From Planctomycetota bacterium (GTDB taxonomy: Bacteria > Planctomycetota > UBA1135 > GCA-002686595): 64,000 nucleotides of DNA. The notes under the pieces were generated by a model that was not told the DNA's origin, searched no databases, and was given only the letters and a program-made list of their open reading frames with translations. Location of the stretch: positions 1 through 64,000 of the forward strand of contig JADJNY010000003.1 of assembly GCA_016714045.1 (NCBI GenBank), read 5' to 3'. Positions 33,296 to 44,123 of this stretch are shown here, one piece after another (within the stretch, counting starts at the first letter, position 1; each line of letters starts with the position of its first letter). The translations under genes and the position numbers were made by a program.

Positions 33296-33966
33296 CCATG
33301 TTCGAAACCCACGACAGCTCGAAGCGAGCCCACACCGGCTGGTTGCAGCGTGCCGGGCGCGCGTTGACCGCCCTCGCCCTGGCGACCGCCCCGGTCCTTG
33401 CGATCGAATCGCCGTCGTCGGCGGAACGGCCGACGAACTCCACCACGGACGCCCCGTCTGTCTTCGGGGACGAGACGATCGGCACCCTGCCGATCTTCGC
33501 ACCTCCGCCGCTCTTCGATCTCCTGCGGTTCCTCATGGACCGCGAGGCCAACCTCTACCTCGAGGGCAACCGCTTCGACCTCTTCAGCTCCATCGTGAAC
33601 GTCGAGGGAAGGACGGTCGCGACGCTGGAACTGGTGGACGCCGCCACGGACACGGTGCGTGTCACCTTCCATGGCCGTCCGCACCTCGTGCTCGACCGCT
33701 CGATGGTCGACGCCGGAGCGATCCGGGTCGGGGTCAACGTGCCGATGGAGTTTGGTCAGGGAGGCCTGCGCGCCTTCGTCGGCCAGCGCGTCGGCGCGGA
33801 GCAGGTTCTGTCGCATGGGGCCCAAGAGCTCGCGCTGGCGGGACTCGGGGTCACGAGCCCCGCGGCGCCGCGGCGCGGGTTCGTGCTCGACGGGCAGAAC
33901 GGCGCGCACACCGTGCTGGCCGTCCACGCCACGCGTCGCTACCTGATCCTGGATCAGACTCACTGA
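33292..33966 (+). CDS. Exported hypothetical protein of the sigma operon
   Basis: A 224-residue protein starting in an ATGA overlap with the anti-sigma gene (ATG 33298 also possible). An N-terminal hydrophobic stretch ('RALTALALATAPVLAIES') suggests export. The remainder is beta-rich with no motif I know. Being the third gene of the sigma/anti-sigma unit, it may be the surface component controlled or sensed by that pair (inference). Confidence 0.65.
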   Translation: MTMFETHDSSKRAHTGWLQRAGRALTALALATAPVLAIESPSSAERPTNSTTDAPSVFGDETIGTLPIFAPPPLFDLLRFLMDREANLYLEGNRFDLFSSIVNVEGRTVATLELVDAATDTVRVTFHGRPHLVLDRSMVDAGAIRVGVNVPMEFGQGGLRAFVGQRVGAEQVLSHGAQELALAGLGVTSPAAPRRGFVLDGQNGAHTVLAVHATRRYLILDQTH

Positions 33967-34166
33967 ACCCGAAGCACAACGGGTTCGACACGCGCGCCCC
34001 GACTCGGCTTTCGCCGCGCCGGGGCGTTGCGCTTCGAGGCCGGCTCGTCTCGGAGCATCCCGCCGCGTCCCTCCCGTGCAGAGGGAATGTGCCCGGCCGA
34101 TGAGGAACTCGCGCAGCGTGGCTTTACGCTGCCCCGGGCGCCGGAGAGGATGCGCGCGACGCCCCC

Positions 34167-35126
34167 ATGAACCGACGTCCTCGACTGGCCCTCACCCTCG
34201 GCGATCCTGCCGGCATCGGACCGGAGATCGCTCTCGCCGCGCTGCGCGACCCGCGGGTGCGCGCGACGCTGGAGCTCGAGCTGATCGGGCCGGACCGGCT
34301 GAGGCCCGCGGACGTGCCGCTGGCCCCCGCGGGGCGTCGAGAGCCCTTCTGCTGGCACGCGACCTGGGCGCCCGCGAGCTGGTCCATGGGGGAGGTCCAG
34401 GCCGACTGTGGACGGTCCGCCCTGGCGGCGCTGCGAGCGGGGCATGAGCTCGCGCTTACGAGGGAGGTCGACGCGCTCGTGACCGCTCCGGTGAGCAAGG
34501 AAGCGCTGCACCTCGCCGGAGAACGGGTCGAGGGGCAGACCGAGTTGCTGGGCCGTTGGTGCGGCGTCACCCGCTACGAGATGCTGGCCGTCGCGGGCGA
34601 GCTGCGCGTTCTGCTCCTGACGCGTCACCTGCCGCTCCGCGCGGCGATCGACTCGATCACGACCGTGCGCGTCCTCGACCACCTGCACCTCTTCCACGAG
34701 AGCCTCGTGCGCCTCGGGTTCGCGCGTCCGCGGCTCGCGCTGGCCGGTCTCAACCCGCATGCGGGGGAACACGGCGTCCTCGGGCGCGAGGACGACGAGC
34801 TCTTGCTCCCCGCGGTCGAGGCCGCGTGCGCGGCAGGGCTCGACGTGAGCGGGCCCCTGTCCCCGGACACGGTCTTTCTGCAGGCCTCCCGCGGCCGGTT
34901 CGACGGCGTGCTCGCGCTCTACCACGACCAGGCGTTCATCCCGGTCAAGCTGCTCTCGGACGATGGGGGGGTCACGGTCCTCGCCGGGCTGCCCTACCTG
35001 CGGGTGAGCCCCGTCCACGGCACGGCCTTCGACATCGCCGGGCGGGGTGTCGCCTCCGCCGAGAACCTGATCCAGGCCCTGCTCCGCGCTGCGGCCTGGG
35101 TGCGGGAGCGGTCCGACTCCGCCTGA
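34167..35126 (+). CDS. pdxA: 4-hydroxythreonine-4-phosphate dehydrogenase
   Basis: A 319-residue NAD-dependent, metal-dependent enzyme of pyridoxal phosphate synthesis (DXP-dependent route). Motifs are 'LTLGDPAGIGPEIALAAL', 'ALVTAPVSKEALHLAGERVE' with 'GQTELLG', 'HLPLRAAIDSITTVRV', 'GLNPHAGEHGVLGREDDE', 'GPLSPDTVF' and 'ALYHDQAFIPVKLL', with the expected His metal ligands. Slightly shorter than E. coli PdxA but complete. It stands alone, downstream of the sigma unit after a 200-nt gap. Confidence 0.96.
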   Translation: MNRRPRLALTLGDPAGIGPEIALAALRDPRVRATLELELIGPDRLRPADVPLAPAGRREPFCWHATWAPASWSMGEVQADCGRSALAALRAGHELALTREVDALVTAPVSKEALHLAGERVEGQTELLGRWCGVTRYEMLAVAGELRVLLLTRHLPLRAAIDSITTVRVLDHLHLFHESLVRLGFARPRLALAGLNPHAGEHGVLGREDDELLLPAVEAACAAGLDVSGPLSPDTVFLQASRGRFDGVLALYHDQAFIPVKLLSDDGGVTVLAGLPYLRVSPVHGTAFDIAGRGVASAENLIQALLRAAAWVRERSDSA

Positions 35127-35298
35127 CGCCGAAGCTCCAGACCCGCGCGGGGAATGCCGAAAAGCGCCGTCCCGGGGCCGGTCCCAACCTACCCCCCACG
35201 TCAGGGTCGCTGCTACACTTTGAAAACTCCCTGCCGCGCCGTGGATCCCACGGTGGCGGAGGGGACCCCCTCGGACGCGACACCTGCCCCCGCCTCGG

Positions 35299-36951
35299 AT
35301 GCTCGGCCGCAAGAAGAAGATCGTCCTCTACCAGCCGGCCCAGGTCGACGAGACCCTCGGCTTGGACTCCAGCAAGGACCTGCTCCCGCTGGAGATGCTG
35401 ACCATCGCCGCGTGGCCGCTGCGGGACGGCTACGAGGTCGTGATCGTCGACGGCAGCATCTCGACACCCGAGGAAGCGCACCGCAAGGTGCTCGAGGCGT
35501 GCGAGGGAGCGCTGCTCTACGCGACGACGGGCATCCTCGGCTTCATGGTGTTCGACGGGCTCGCGTGTTCGCGCAAGGTCCGCGCGCGCTTCCCCGACCT
35601 CGCCATGGTCATCGGCGGGTGGTTCGCGAGCGTGCGGCCCGACCTCCAGCTCTCGACCGGTCTCTACCAGGCCGTCGTGCTCGGTCAAGGCGAGCTCACG
35701 TTCCGCGACCTCGTGCAGGCGATCGACGCGGGCTCGCCGCTCGACCAAGTCCAGGGTCTCGCGCTGTGGCGCGACGGCCAGGTCGTGAAGACGGAGAAGC
35801 GTCCTGTCGCCGGCTGGGACAAGATCCTGAACTGCCCGTGGCACCTGCTCGACATCGAGCCGTACCGCCGCCACCAGCTGCGCGCCGAGAGCCACCGCGA
35901 CGTGCTCCGCATGCCGACGCCGCTCGCGATCGGTCAGCGCCAGCCGTACTTCGGCGTCACGTACTTTTCGAGCTACGGTTGCCCCGAGCCGTGCACGTTC
36001 TGTTGCTCGCCCTTCGTGACGGATCGCCGTTGGAAGGCGATGCCCGCGGACCGGATGCTCGATGACATCCAGGAGATGCACGAGCGCTGGGGCTTCCAGG
36101 TCCTGCGCTTCCACGACGCGAACTTCGGCGTGATGGAGAAGCGCACGCGCGAGTTCTGCCAGGGGCTCGTCGACCGCAAGCTCGGCATCTGGTGGAACTC
36201 GTTCATCGAGACGCACTCGATCCTGCACTACCAGGAATCGACGCGCGATCTGCTCGCGGCGAGCGGCATGTACGTCGCTGAGATCGGCGCCGAAGCCGGC
36301 ACGGACGACATGATGAAGAAGATCGGCAAGCCGATCTTCGGCGACGACAACGTGCTCGGCGCCGTCGAGCTCGACAAGCGCGGCATTTGCGCCAACCTGA
36401 CGTACATCATCGGGTACCCCGGCGAGAGCAAGGAGTCGATGCTCGCGACGATCGACCAGTGCCGCCGCGTGCACGTCGCCGCGCCGCTCTCGCGCGCGAC
36501 CGTGTGGCCCTACCGGCCGATCCCCGGCACCGCGATGTGGGACCAGGCGATTGCGGAGGGCTACGTGCCGCCGACCGAGCTCGAAGCGTTTGGGTCGCTC
36601 GGCCAGTATCACCTCGAGGAGACGTGGATGGGGCGCATCCCCGACGACGTCATGCTCGCGCGCAAGATGTACCACCACTACGCGACGCTCGATTACGGGC
36701 TCGCGCGCGGCAAGATCGGGTGGTGGGAGAAGCGCGCGCGGCGCAGGCTCGCGCGCGGCGAACTCGTCGGCGGGTTCCCGTCGGCGCTTACCGAGGCGCG
36801 CGCGTTCGACCTCTACCACCGCATCACCCGCAAACTGTTCCCGAAGCCCGAGCTCTCGCGCTCGTGGGTCGACCCCGGTCACAAGACGGGCACGAAGTCC
36901 ACGAAGGCGAGCGAGAGCAAGGACGCGATGACCGAGACCACGGCCGGCTGA
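35299..36951 (+). CDS. B12-binding-type radical SAM protein
   Basis: A 550-residue protein. The N-terminal 140 residues resemble the cobalamin-binding Rossmann domain of class B radical SAM enzymes ('LPLEMLTIAAWPLRDGYEVV', 'YATTGILGFMVFDGL', 'VIGGWFASVRPDLQ'), without a DxHxxG motif. The radical SAM barrel carries the cluster motif 'CPEPCTFC' (CxxxCxxC, residue about 230), then 'LRFHDANFGV', 'AEIGAEAGTDDMMKKIGK' and 'IIGYPGESKESM'. The C-terminal tail is helical and basic. The substrate is unknown; relatives include methyltransferases and lipid- or hopanoid-modifying enzymes. Single gene, followed by a strong terminator. Confidence 0.85.
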   Translation: MLGRKKKIVLYQPAQVDETLGLDSSKDLLPLEMLTIAAWPLRDGYEVVIVDGSISTPEEAHRKVLEACEGALLYATTGILGFMVFDGLACSRKVRARFPDLAMVIGGWFASVRPDLQLSTGLYQAVVLGQGELTFRDLVQAIDAGSPLDQVQGLALWRDGQVVKTEKRPVAGWDKILNCPWHLLDIEPYRRHQLRAESHRDVLRMPTPLAIGQRQPYFGVTYFSSYGCPEPCTFCCSPFVTDRRWKAMPADRMLDDIQEMHERWGFQVLRFHDANFGVMEKRTREFCQGLVDRKLGIWWNSFIETHSILHYQESTRDLLAASGMYVAEIGAEAGTDDMMKKIGKPIFGDDNVLGAVELDKRGICANLTYIIGYPGESKESMLATIDQCRRVHVAAPLSRATVWPYRPIPGTAMWDQAIAEGYVPPTELEAFGSLGQYHLEETWMGRIPDDVMLARKMYHHYATLDYGLARGKIGWWEKRARRRLARGELVGGFPSALTEARAFDLYHRITRKLFPKPELSRSWVDPGHKTGTKSTKASESKDAMTETTAG

Positions 36952-36970
36952 GAAAACCGCCGGTCAGAAG

Positions 36971-37009
36971 GGCGACCCCGGGTGTGAAAACCCCCAGGGT
37001 CGCCTTTTT
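36971..37009 (+). terminator. Rho-independent terminator after the radical SAM gene
   Basis: GGCGACCC (36971-36978) pairs with GGGTCGCC (36997-37004), with an inner GGG/CCC extension and a GTGAAAA loop, followed directly by TTTTTC. It lies 20 nt after the stop and also separates the gene from the convergent phosphate transporter gene. Confidence 0.9.
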
Positions 37010-37033
37010 CATCGCGTTGCGCGCCGCAGAGGT

Positions 37034-38048
37034 TCAGCGCCAGCCACACAGCGAGAACACGTGCCACATCAGCGCGCCGACGAGCGCGGCGGCGGGGATC
37101 GTGAGCACCCACGCCCACAAGACGCGCGTCGCGACACCACTTCACGGCGCGGATCCGCGCGTGGAGCCCACGCCGAGGATCGCGCCCGTGATCGTGTGCG
37201 TCGTCGAGACGGGGATTCCGAGCCAGGTCGCGCCGTAGAGCGTCAGCGCTCCGCCGGTTTCGGCCGCGAAGCCGTGGACGGGCTGCAGCTTGCAGATCTT
37301 CTGGCCCATCGTCTTCACGATGCGCCATCCGCCCATCATCGTCCCGAGCCCCATCGCCGCGTAACACGCGAACAGGACCCAGGTGGGGATCGGGTCGTAT
37401 GGGCGTCAGGCTGCCCGAGGCGATGAGCACGGCGAGGATGATGCCCATCGTCTTCTGTGCGTCGTTCCCGCCGTGGCCGAGGCTGTAGGCCGCGGCGGAG
37501 ACGAGCTGCAGCCGACGAAAGAGGTTCCCGACGCGCGAGGGTGACGCTCGCCTGAAGGTCCAGTAGGTGATCACCATCAGGATCCAGCCGAGCGCCAGGC
37601 CCAGGACCGGCGCGACGAAGATGAAGATGCCGGTCTGGATCAGGCCCTTCTGCGTCGCGCTCCCCCAGATCAACGCCTCGGGGCCCGCCGCCGCGAGCGC
37701 CGCGCCGGCGAATCCGCCGACGAGCGCGTGCGAGGAACTCGAAGGGAGTCCCCACCACCACGTGAGGAGGTCCCACACGATCGCGCCGATCAGGCCGCCA
37801 GCGACGACCGCGAGGGTCACCGTCTCCGGCCGCACCGTGTTCTTGCCGATCGTCGCCGCGACGTGCGTGTCGAAGACGAGGAAGGCGATGAAGTTGAAGA
37901 ACGCGGCCCAAATCACGGCCTTCGTGGGCGTGAGCACCCGCGTCGAGACGATCGTGGCGATCGAGTTGGCCGCGTCGTGGAAGCCGTTGATGAAGTCGAA
38001 CGCCAGCGCGAGGGCGATGATGCCGACGACGATCCAGGTGTCAGCCAT
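37034..38048 (-). pseudogene. pit: Low-affinity inorganic phosphate transporter (Pit family), frameshifted
   Basis: A reconstructed PiT transporter of about 335 residues with both signature repeats: 'FDFINGFHDAANSIATIVST' near the N-terminus and 'SLGHGGNDAQKTMGIILAVL' in the middle, plus 'LPSSSSHALVGGFAGA' and 'GIPVSTTHTITGAILGVG'. The frame is broken at about 37399 (one extra base; 'LTP' should run into 'YDPIPTW'), near 37160 and near 37144 (one missing base each, the latter in TGG-TGT). The final residues 'LMWHVFSLCGWR' end at TGA 37034-37036. Its partner DUF47 gene overlaps the start. Sequencing indels are the likely cause, since the encoded protein is otherwise perfectly conserved. Confidence 0.88.
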
Positions 38049-38664
38049 TCTTGAGCACGATGCCTTCGATCACGTTGGCCACGTCCTCGCACTTGTCCGT
38101 GGCCGACTCGAGGACCTCGATGATGTTCTTCCACTTGATCACGTGGATCGGGTCGGGGTTGTTCTCGAAGAGACGCAGGAGCGCCTGGCGCTCGATCGTG
38201 TCGGCCTCGCTCTCGAGCCGGTGCACCTCTCGCACGCGCTGGCGCACTTCGGTGGCGCCCTTCATGTCGCGCAGGTAGGGCATCATCTCCTTGATCAACG
38301 CCGTCGAGCGCACGAGGCAGCGCGCGAGCTGCTTCGACTCCTCCATGGGCTTGTCGAGCTTGAAGAGGCAGATGCGGTCGACCGCGGTGTCGATGCGGTC
38401 GAGGATGTCGTCGACGCGGCAGACGAGGTCGTGGATGTCCTCGCGGTCGATGGGCGTGATGAACGTCTTATTGAGGCGGTCGATCGTCTCGTGCGTGAGC
38501 TCGTCACCGATGTGCTCGAGCTCCTTGATGTGCCGCATGCGCTGCTCGAGGTCGTCGTAGCGCTCGAGGAACTCCTGGAGCGCCAGCGTGCACTGGTGCG
38601 CGTTCTCTGCTGCCTTCTCGAACAGGTCGAAGAAGGCCTCCTCCTTGGGGATCAGGTTGAACAC
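38041..38664 (-). CDS. DUF47/PhoU-like partner of the phosphate transporter
   Basis: A 207-residue all-helical protein. 'MFNLIPKEEAFFDLFEKAAE', 'HIKELEHIGDELTHETIDRL', 'TPIDREDIHDLVCRVDDILD' and 'LESEADTIERQALLRLF' are diagnostic of the DUF47 (TIGR00153) PhoU-related family, which is nearly always encoded with Pit transporters and thought to control phosphate uptake. The start is GTG at 38664, giving the standard N-terminus. It overlaps the transporter gene by 8 nt. Confidence 0.92.
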   Translation of the reverse strand: MFNLIPKEEAFFDLFEKAAENAHQCTLALQEFLERYDDLEQRMRHIKELEHIGDELTHETIDRLNKTFITPIDREDIHDLVCRVDDILDRIDTAVDRICLFKLDKPMEESKQLARCLVRSTALIKEMMPYLRDMKGATEVRQRVREVHRLESEADTIERQALLRLFENNPDPIHVIKWKNIIEVLESATDKCEDVANVIEGIVLKNG

Positions 38665-38905
38665 GGTGCGGGGGCCTCGGGGGTCTCGGGTGGGGGCAGG
38701 AGTCCGTTCGCGCGGGAGCGATGGGCCACCCATTGTCCCGCTGCCCCGCCCTCCTGTCCGCGGCAAGCGCCGGCCGTGGCCCGCGACGCTCGTGGATCGC
38801 CGCGCGGACGTCCCTCGCCCCACGAGAGAACCGGGGCGCCGCGCCCGCATCGCCCCGGCGGTGCTCCGCGGCTTGCAGCCGGAGCATCTGGCCTTCAACC
38901 GAGCA

Positions 38906-39619
38906 TCAGTTGTTGTCCGCGAAGATGCTGAGGTTCAGCAGGTCGCCGTTCGACTGCTCGCCGAGCTGCCAGGGGAGCTGGGCGCGCCGGCGAGGTTGAT
39001 GAGCACGAGCTGGCTCTTCGCGCCGTTCATCAGGTTGTCTTCCTGCTGGGCCGACTGACGCTGGCCGAGGAAGCGCGCGAACGCGAGCTGGTCCGGGGCC
39101 TGGCTGTACTCGGCGCCGTTCAGGTCACGGCGGCCGTCGCTGTCGAGGTCCGTGTTCGCGCCTTGCGCCGGGATCGCCTTGTAGACGATCGGGGCCAGGG
39201 CGTAGTCGCGGCTGTCTTCCGCCGCCAGCGTCAGCGAAGCGCCGACGAGGTGGTTGAACGACATCGCGGCGCCCGTGACGTTGTTCTTCGCGAACACGTA
39301 CAGGTATCCCGACTCGTAGTTCGGGTTGTCGACCGAGGCGACGACCGTGAGGGTGTCGCCCGGGGTGAGGCGGCGCGTGCGGTTCGTCTCGAGGCAGTTT
39401 TCGCCGTTGATGTAGACGTACTCGACTTCCATCGTGCCCCTCGCCTGATCCAGGTTCGTGTTCGTGACCGTCACCAGGGTCTCCGCGCCGCGCGTACGAG
39501 TCGAAGCAGGGGTAGACGAGGAGGGACGACGGGGTCTGGAGACCCGCGGCCGCGTTGAGGCTCAGACCGAGGACGGCGCTGCCGGCCAGGGCCAGGGAGG
39601 CAAACAGTTTCGAAGTCAT
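38906..39619 (-). pseudogene. Exported hypothetical protein, two apparent frameshifts
   Basis: Reconstructed as about 237 residues. A signal peptide from ATG 39619 ('LFASLALAGSAVLGLSLNAA') is followed by 'LVYPCFDS'; then the frame changes at about 39498 (one extra base) into 'VTVTNTNLDQARGTMEVEYV', 'NCLETNRTRRLTPGDTLTVV' and 'GYLYVFAKN'. Near 38975 a missing base in CCC restores an ending 'LNLSIFADNN'. The beta-rich mature part resembles planctomycete exported proteins of unknown function. The two defects are single-base indels with otherwise intact coding sequence. Confidence 0.65.
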
Positions 39620-39834
39620 GGTGCAATCCGTGGTGCAAGACCGATACGCCAGGCGGCGATCTCGGTGGGGAACGGGAACAGGTCGGTCCGTCTCTGCGAG
39701 CCACGCGCTCGCGCGGTCGACCCGGCCTTCTAAGAGATTGCATTCTAGAGGCCCCTGGGGAGCGCGCAATACCCCGCACGGTCGAAACTGCGACTTTCTA
39801 TAAACCTAGCCAAGTCCGCCACTTATGGACCGCT
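39620..39834. promoter_or_regulatory. Intergenic region with AT-rich patch
   Basis: Upstream of the minus-strand exported-protein gene and downstream of the GT-C gene. CTATAAACC at 39799-39807 and GATTGCATTCTAGA near 39735-39748 are the AT-rich segments that could hold a promoter; no gene seen. Confidence 0.3.
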
Positions 39835-41966
39835 CTAGAGGGGGTGGTTGGGGCTCCGGGAGGGGGGCGTCGACCGAAATGCGTCATCGAAGGGCGCGCG
39901 CGGGCACCGGATCGGGCGCGGAACTCGGCGCGAGCCGACAGTCGCATCCCACGCCCGACCGTCGGGGCCGCGGATCGAAGTCGGGCTCCGATAGAGGAGA
40001 TTGAACCCCGGCACGGCCGGCAGCTCGGCCTCCGTCGAGACCGCGAGCTCCTCCCAGACGCTCCCGGGCGCGGGCGCCTCGTCGCGGCGGAGCCCACCGA
40101 GGTAGCGCGACGCGAACATCGCCAACAGGTAGCGGTCGAGGACGAGGTAGCGGCATCGGTACCGCTCGAGGAGCAGAGTGCGGAGCTCCGCGGGCGTACC
40201 TCGATAGAGGAGGTGGAAGAACTCCACCGCGCGCTCCCGGCTCTCGCGGTCCTCGTACTTCGGCTGGAGCAGGATCGGCCTCTTCGTGTGCGCGAGGATC
40301 GCCGTCGAGTTCATGAAGTCGCTCGCGACAGCCTCGCCCTCGGGCACGAGCGCGGGGAGCGCACGGACGAGCGCGCGGATCTCCTGCTGACGCTCGGCGG
40401 GCTCGTACCACGAGCTCTGGAAGCCGCGCACGCGATCGGCGACGTCGGCGACCTGGACCAGCAGCAGCGCTCCCACGCCGACCGCCAGGAGCTGCCTGCG
40501 CCCGGCGCTCGAGCAGCGCTCCGCGATCCCCGCCGCCGACGAGGCGAGCGCCACGGGCAGCAGCAGCCCGGGCAGGATCACGGTGCGCGCGATCAGCCAC
40601 GAGCATGCGAGGCCGACGACGAGCCCGCCGCCGACCAGTGCGATGCCCGCATCGCCCTCCCCCGCCGGAACACGCGCCACGCGCGCGGCAGGACCCAGAG
40701 AAGCGCGAGGAGCCCGAACCCGAGCTGGCTCGCGAGCTCGCTCACGCTCGCGGTGGCGAACGGGCCCTGCCACATCAGGCGCACTTCCCCAGGGAGCTCC
40801 GCGGGGTCGGCGGGCAGCGTCCCGAGGTGCGCGAGCTTCTGCGCGAAGAGACCCCAGACGTGGCTGTACTCCGTCAGTCCGCCGCCGAAGAGGCGCGAAG
40901 CCGCGAAGGACGCCGCGAGCACCAGTGCCGCCGTGCCCAGCGCGGCGCCGACGAGCCGGGGTCGGCCAACGCTCCCGCCCCGTGCGAGCCGGGCGGCCGC
41001 GTAGAGGCCGAGCAGAAGCGCCATCGGCAGGGACGCGACGAAGCGCGTGCTCCACAGGATCGGCACGGCGCAGCCGAGCACGACCGCGACGAGCACGAAG
41101 AGCCCCGCGCCGCGCGCGAGCGGGTTGCGCCCCGTGCGCACGAACCACGCGAACACGAGCGCGGCCTCGATCGCGACGAAGAAGCTCGTCGCGTGCCAGG
41201 TCGCGACGGCCGCGATCCAGGCGACCGCCGCCAGAACGATCGATCCGCGCGTGCCCAGGCGTCGCGCGCGCGCGAGGAGGTAGAGGTGGAGCGCGAACCA
41301 GGGGACGCTGAAGTCCTCGCCGACGAGCACGAACCCGACCGTGCGGTAGTTGGCCCACGTCGCGGCGAACGCGACGAGCGCGACGAGCGCCCACTCGACG
41401 CGTCGCGTGAGCTCGAGCGCGAGGCCGTACACGCCGAGCGCCGCGAGGCTCGCGAGGAGGCTCGTCACCTGAAGGCAGAAGACGTGCAGCGGCGTCGTCG
41501 AGCCCGTGAGCTCGCGCGCCCACGCGATCACGAACTCCATCCCGAGCGGGAAGAGCGCGAGCACGTCGACGGTGTCCGGGTGCAGGATCCGCGGGTCGGC
41601 GCGGAAGTCCGCCGGGAGCCCACCGCCCGCCTCGAGGATGCGCTCGATGAAGTAGTAGAGGAGCGCGGGATCGCTCTTCAGCATGCCCTCGACCGTCTGC
41701 GCGTCGAAGTTCGGGTCGCCGAGCGCAGCGTGCACGCGCGCCCAGGCGCCGAGGAGCACCACGATCAGGGCGAGGGCGGCGCCGAGGGCGAGCGCGAGGT
41801 GCGAGCTCTGAAGGCGGCGGCCGCCAGGGTCCGCGCCAGTCGCGCGCGGGACCCCGGACTCCGGCCCCGCGCCGCGCCCGCCGGCACCGGAAGCTCCGCC
41901 GCCCCGCGCGCGAGCGGAGCCCGCGCCCTCGGGCGCAGCGGGAGCACGTTGGTCGGGCGGGGGCAT
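39835..41966 (-). CDS. GT-C-type membrane glycosyltransferase-like protein, one frameshift
   Basis: Reconstructed as about 710 residues. A disordered Pro/Gly/Ala N-terminus (residues 1-55) precedes a first TM segment ('LALALGAALALIVVLLGAWA'), an acidic lumenal loop ('DPNFDAQTVEGMLKSDPALL'), about ten further TM segments ('WANYRTVGFVLVGEDFSVPW' lies between two) and a soluble C-terminal domain ('ERQQEIRALVRALPALVPEG', 'HTKRPILLQPKYEDRESRER'). The layout resembles Dpy19/STT3/PMT-like GT-C enzymes. The frame shifts near 40650, between 'AWRVFRRGR' and 'GDAGIALVGGGLVVG', by one base. Sugar and acceptor are unknown. Confidence 0.7.
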
Positions 41967-42054
41967 GCGGCTTCGGAGGAGACCCGTTCGGGAAGGAGCC
42001 GTAGCTTTGCCATACTCGACGCACGCGCGGCAACCTCGGCCCGCGGCCCACCGC

Positions 42055-44055
42055 ATGCGCGTCCTCCTGCTCGGACTCCTCCTCGTCCTCTCGGCCCCGT
42101 CTTCCTCGGGGCGTGCGTCCTCCGTCGCGCAAGGCGGTGACGGAGCTCCCGCGGCGGGAACGACCGTCGCCGTCACGCCGGTCGACGCCGCCCAGGGGCC
42201 CGGCGCCCGGCCCGCGCCCGACGCCGAGCGCATCGCGGCCGACGCGACGGTGCTCGTCGTCGACGGCAAGCCCATCCCGGCCGCGCGCTACGCGGAGTGG
42301 CTCTTGCAGCTGCAAGGCGCGGAGCTCGCGCCCGTCTTCGCGCGCGAGCACTGGCTGCTCGAGCGCGAAGCCCGACGCCGCGGCGTGGCGCCCACCCCGA
42401 GGCCGTCGACGCCGAGATCGAGCGCGTGAACGCCGAGCGGATCGCCGGCGCGTTCCACGGCGCGCACGCGGAGTGGCTCGAGGAGCTCGCGCACCGGGCG
42501 TTCGGAAGGCGGTCTCCGCCTGCAGCGCCGCGTCGAGGTCCGCGATCGCTTGAACGGCCGCGCGCTCGCCGCGATCGACCGCGTCGTGCCGCGCGAGAAG
42601 ATCGAGCGCGAATGGGGGCTCCGCTACGGCCGCCGCGGCCGCAAGTACGACCTTCGCCTGATCCAGTTCGACGTGCGCGTCGAGACGCCGTCCGACGGGG
42701 ACCTGGCTGCGCGGACGAAGGCGGAGGAGCGCGTTCGCGCGGCGCGCCTCGCGGACGCGGAGCGCGTGCGCGAGCTCGCGCTGGCCGGCGCCGACTTCGG
42801 TCAGCTCGCGCAGGAGCACTCGAGCGACGCCGAGACGCGCGCGCGCCGCGGCAAACCGGCGAGCGGGCTCTTCGATCACCAAGGCTGGCCCGCGTCGTTC
42901 CTCGACGCGCTCGACGGCCTGCGCCCCGGCGACGTGTCGAAGCCGCTCTACGCGCGCGGCGGCTGGTGGCTCGTGCAGGTGAAGGGCGTGACCGTCACGC
43001 CGCTCGCGGACGTCGAGAAGGCGCTCGCGGCCGACCTGCTCGCGCGCGGTCCGGAGGACGACGAGATCGAAGCCGTGCGCCAGGCGCTGTCGGACGGCGC
43101 CGAGGTGCGCGTGCTGCCCGGCATGACGGCGGCCCAGCGCGACCCCGAGCTCGAAGCGCCGGACACGACGGCGCTCACGATCGGCGGCGTGCCCGTCTCG
43201 CGCGGCGAGTACGCGACGTGGGTGATCGACCTCTACGGCGAGACGTTCGCGCGCACGTTCGCCGAGGACCTGCTCGTCCACGCGAAGGCGGAGGCGCTCG
43301 GCGTGCGCGTCGACGAAGACGAGGTCCAAGCGCGCGCGCGGGAGTACGTGCAGGACATCGTCGATCGCGACTTCATGGAGAACCGCCAGCGCTGGTACGA
43401 CAAGCTCGCCGTGCGCGGCCAGACGGAGGAAGAGTTCTTGCGCGAGCAGTGCGTCCGGATGCGCACGTCGCTGCTCGTCGAGAAGCTCGTCCTGCGCGAG
43501 CGCGTGGTGACCGACGCGGAAATCCGCCGCCGCTTCCAGGCCTCGCTCGGACCGGACGGCGCGTGGCGCGAGGTCTCCAAGCTCCTCGTCTCGAGCCGCT
43601 ACGAGGAGCTCGACCACGGCCAGCCGCGCGAGGACCTCGTGCGCGACCTCGCGACGGCGGTGGAGAAGGCCCGCCTCCGCGCGGTCGAGTTCGTGGCGCG
43701 CCTGCGCGCGGGAGCGGACTTCGCGACCTTGGCGCGCGCGGAGTCCGACGACCCGCGCACGCGTTCGAAGGGCGGGGTGCTGTCCGGCGCGTTCAAGAGC
43801 GACGACTACCCCGACGACGTCGCGCGCGCCGTGCTCGCGCTCCCCGAGGGTGCCATCAGCGATCCGATCCCGCTCGGCCCGACCTGGCTCGTGTTCTGGG
43901 TGCGCTCGCTGCGCAAGCCGGCGCTCGAGGACGTGCGCGAGACGTTGCGCGCGGAGCTGCAGCAGCTCCGTCCGGGGTTGCTCGAGGTGCGCACGTACCG
44001 CAACGTGCTCGCGAACCAGGCGCGCATCGAGTACCGGCCGCGCTCGACGAAGTAG
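42055..44055 (+). CDS. SurA-like tandem parvulin peptidyl-prolyl isomerase, frameshifts near N-terminus
   Basis: Reconstructed as about 665 residues. From ATG 42055 a signal peptide ('MRVLLLGLLLVLSAPSSSG') leads to 'ATVLVVDGKPIPAARYAEWL'. The frame then shifts near 42398 (a missing base in ACCCC-GAG) to 'EAVDAEIERVNAERI', and again near 42505 back to 'LRLQRRVEVRDRLNG'. From about 42550 to the stop it is uninterrupted. It contains two PpiC/rotamase units: 'FGQLAQEHSSDAETRARRGK' with 'PLYARGGWWLVQVKG', and 'FATLARAESDDPRTRSKGGV' with 'PLGPTWLVFWV', separated by a SurA-N-like helical part. It probably acts as a periplasmic folding chaperone. Confidence 0.85.
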
Positions 44056-44123
44056 CGGCCCACGCCGCCCGGCTTCCGCGCCCGCCTCGGGATCCTCGAC
44101 CCGCTCGCGCGCGCGTCGTCAGC

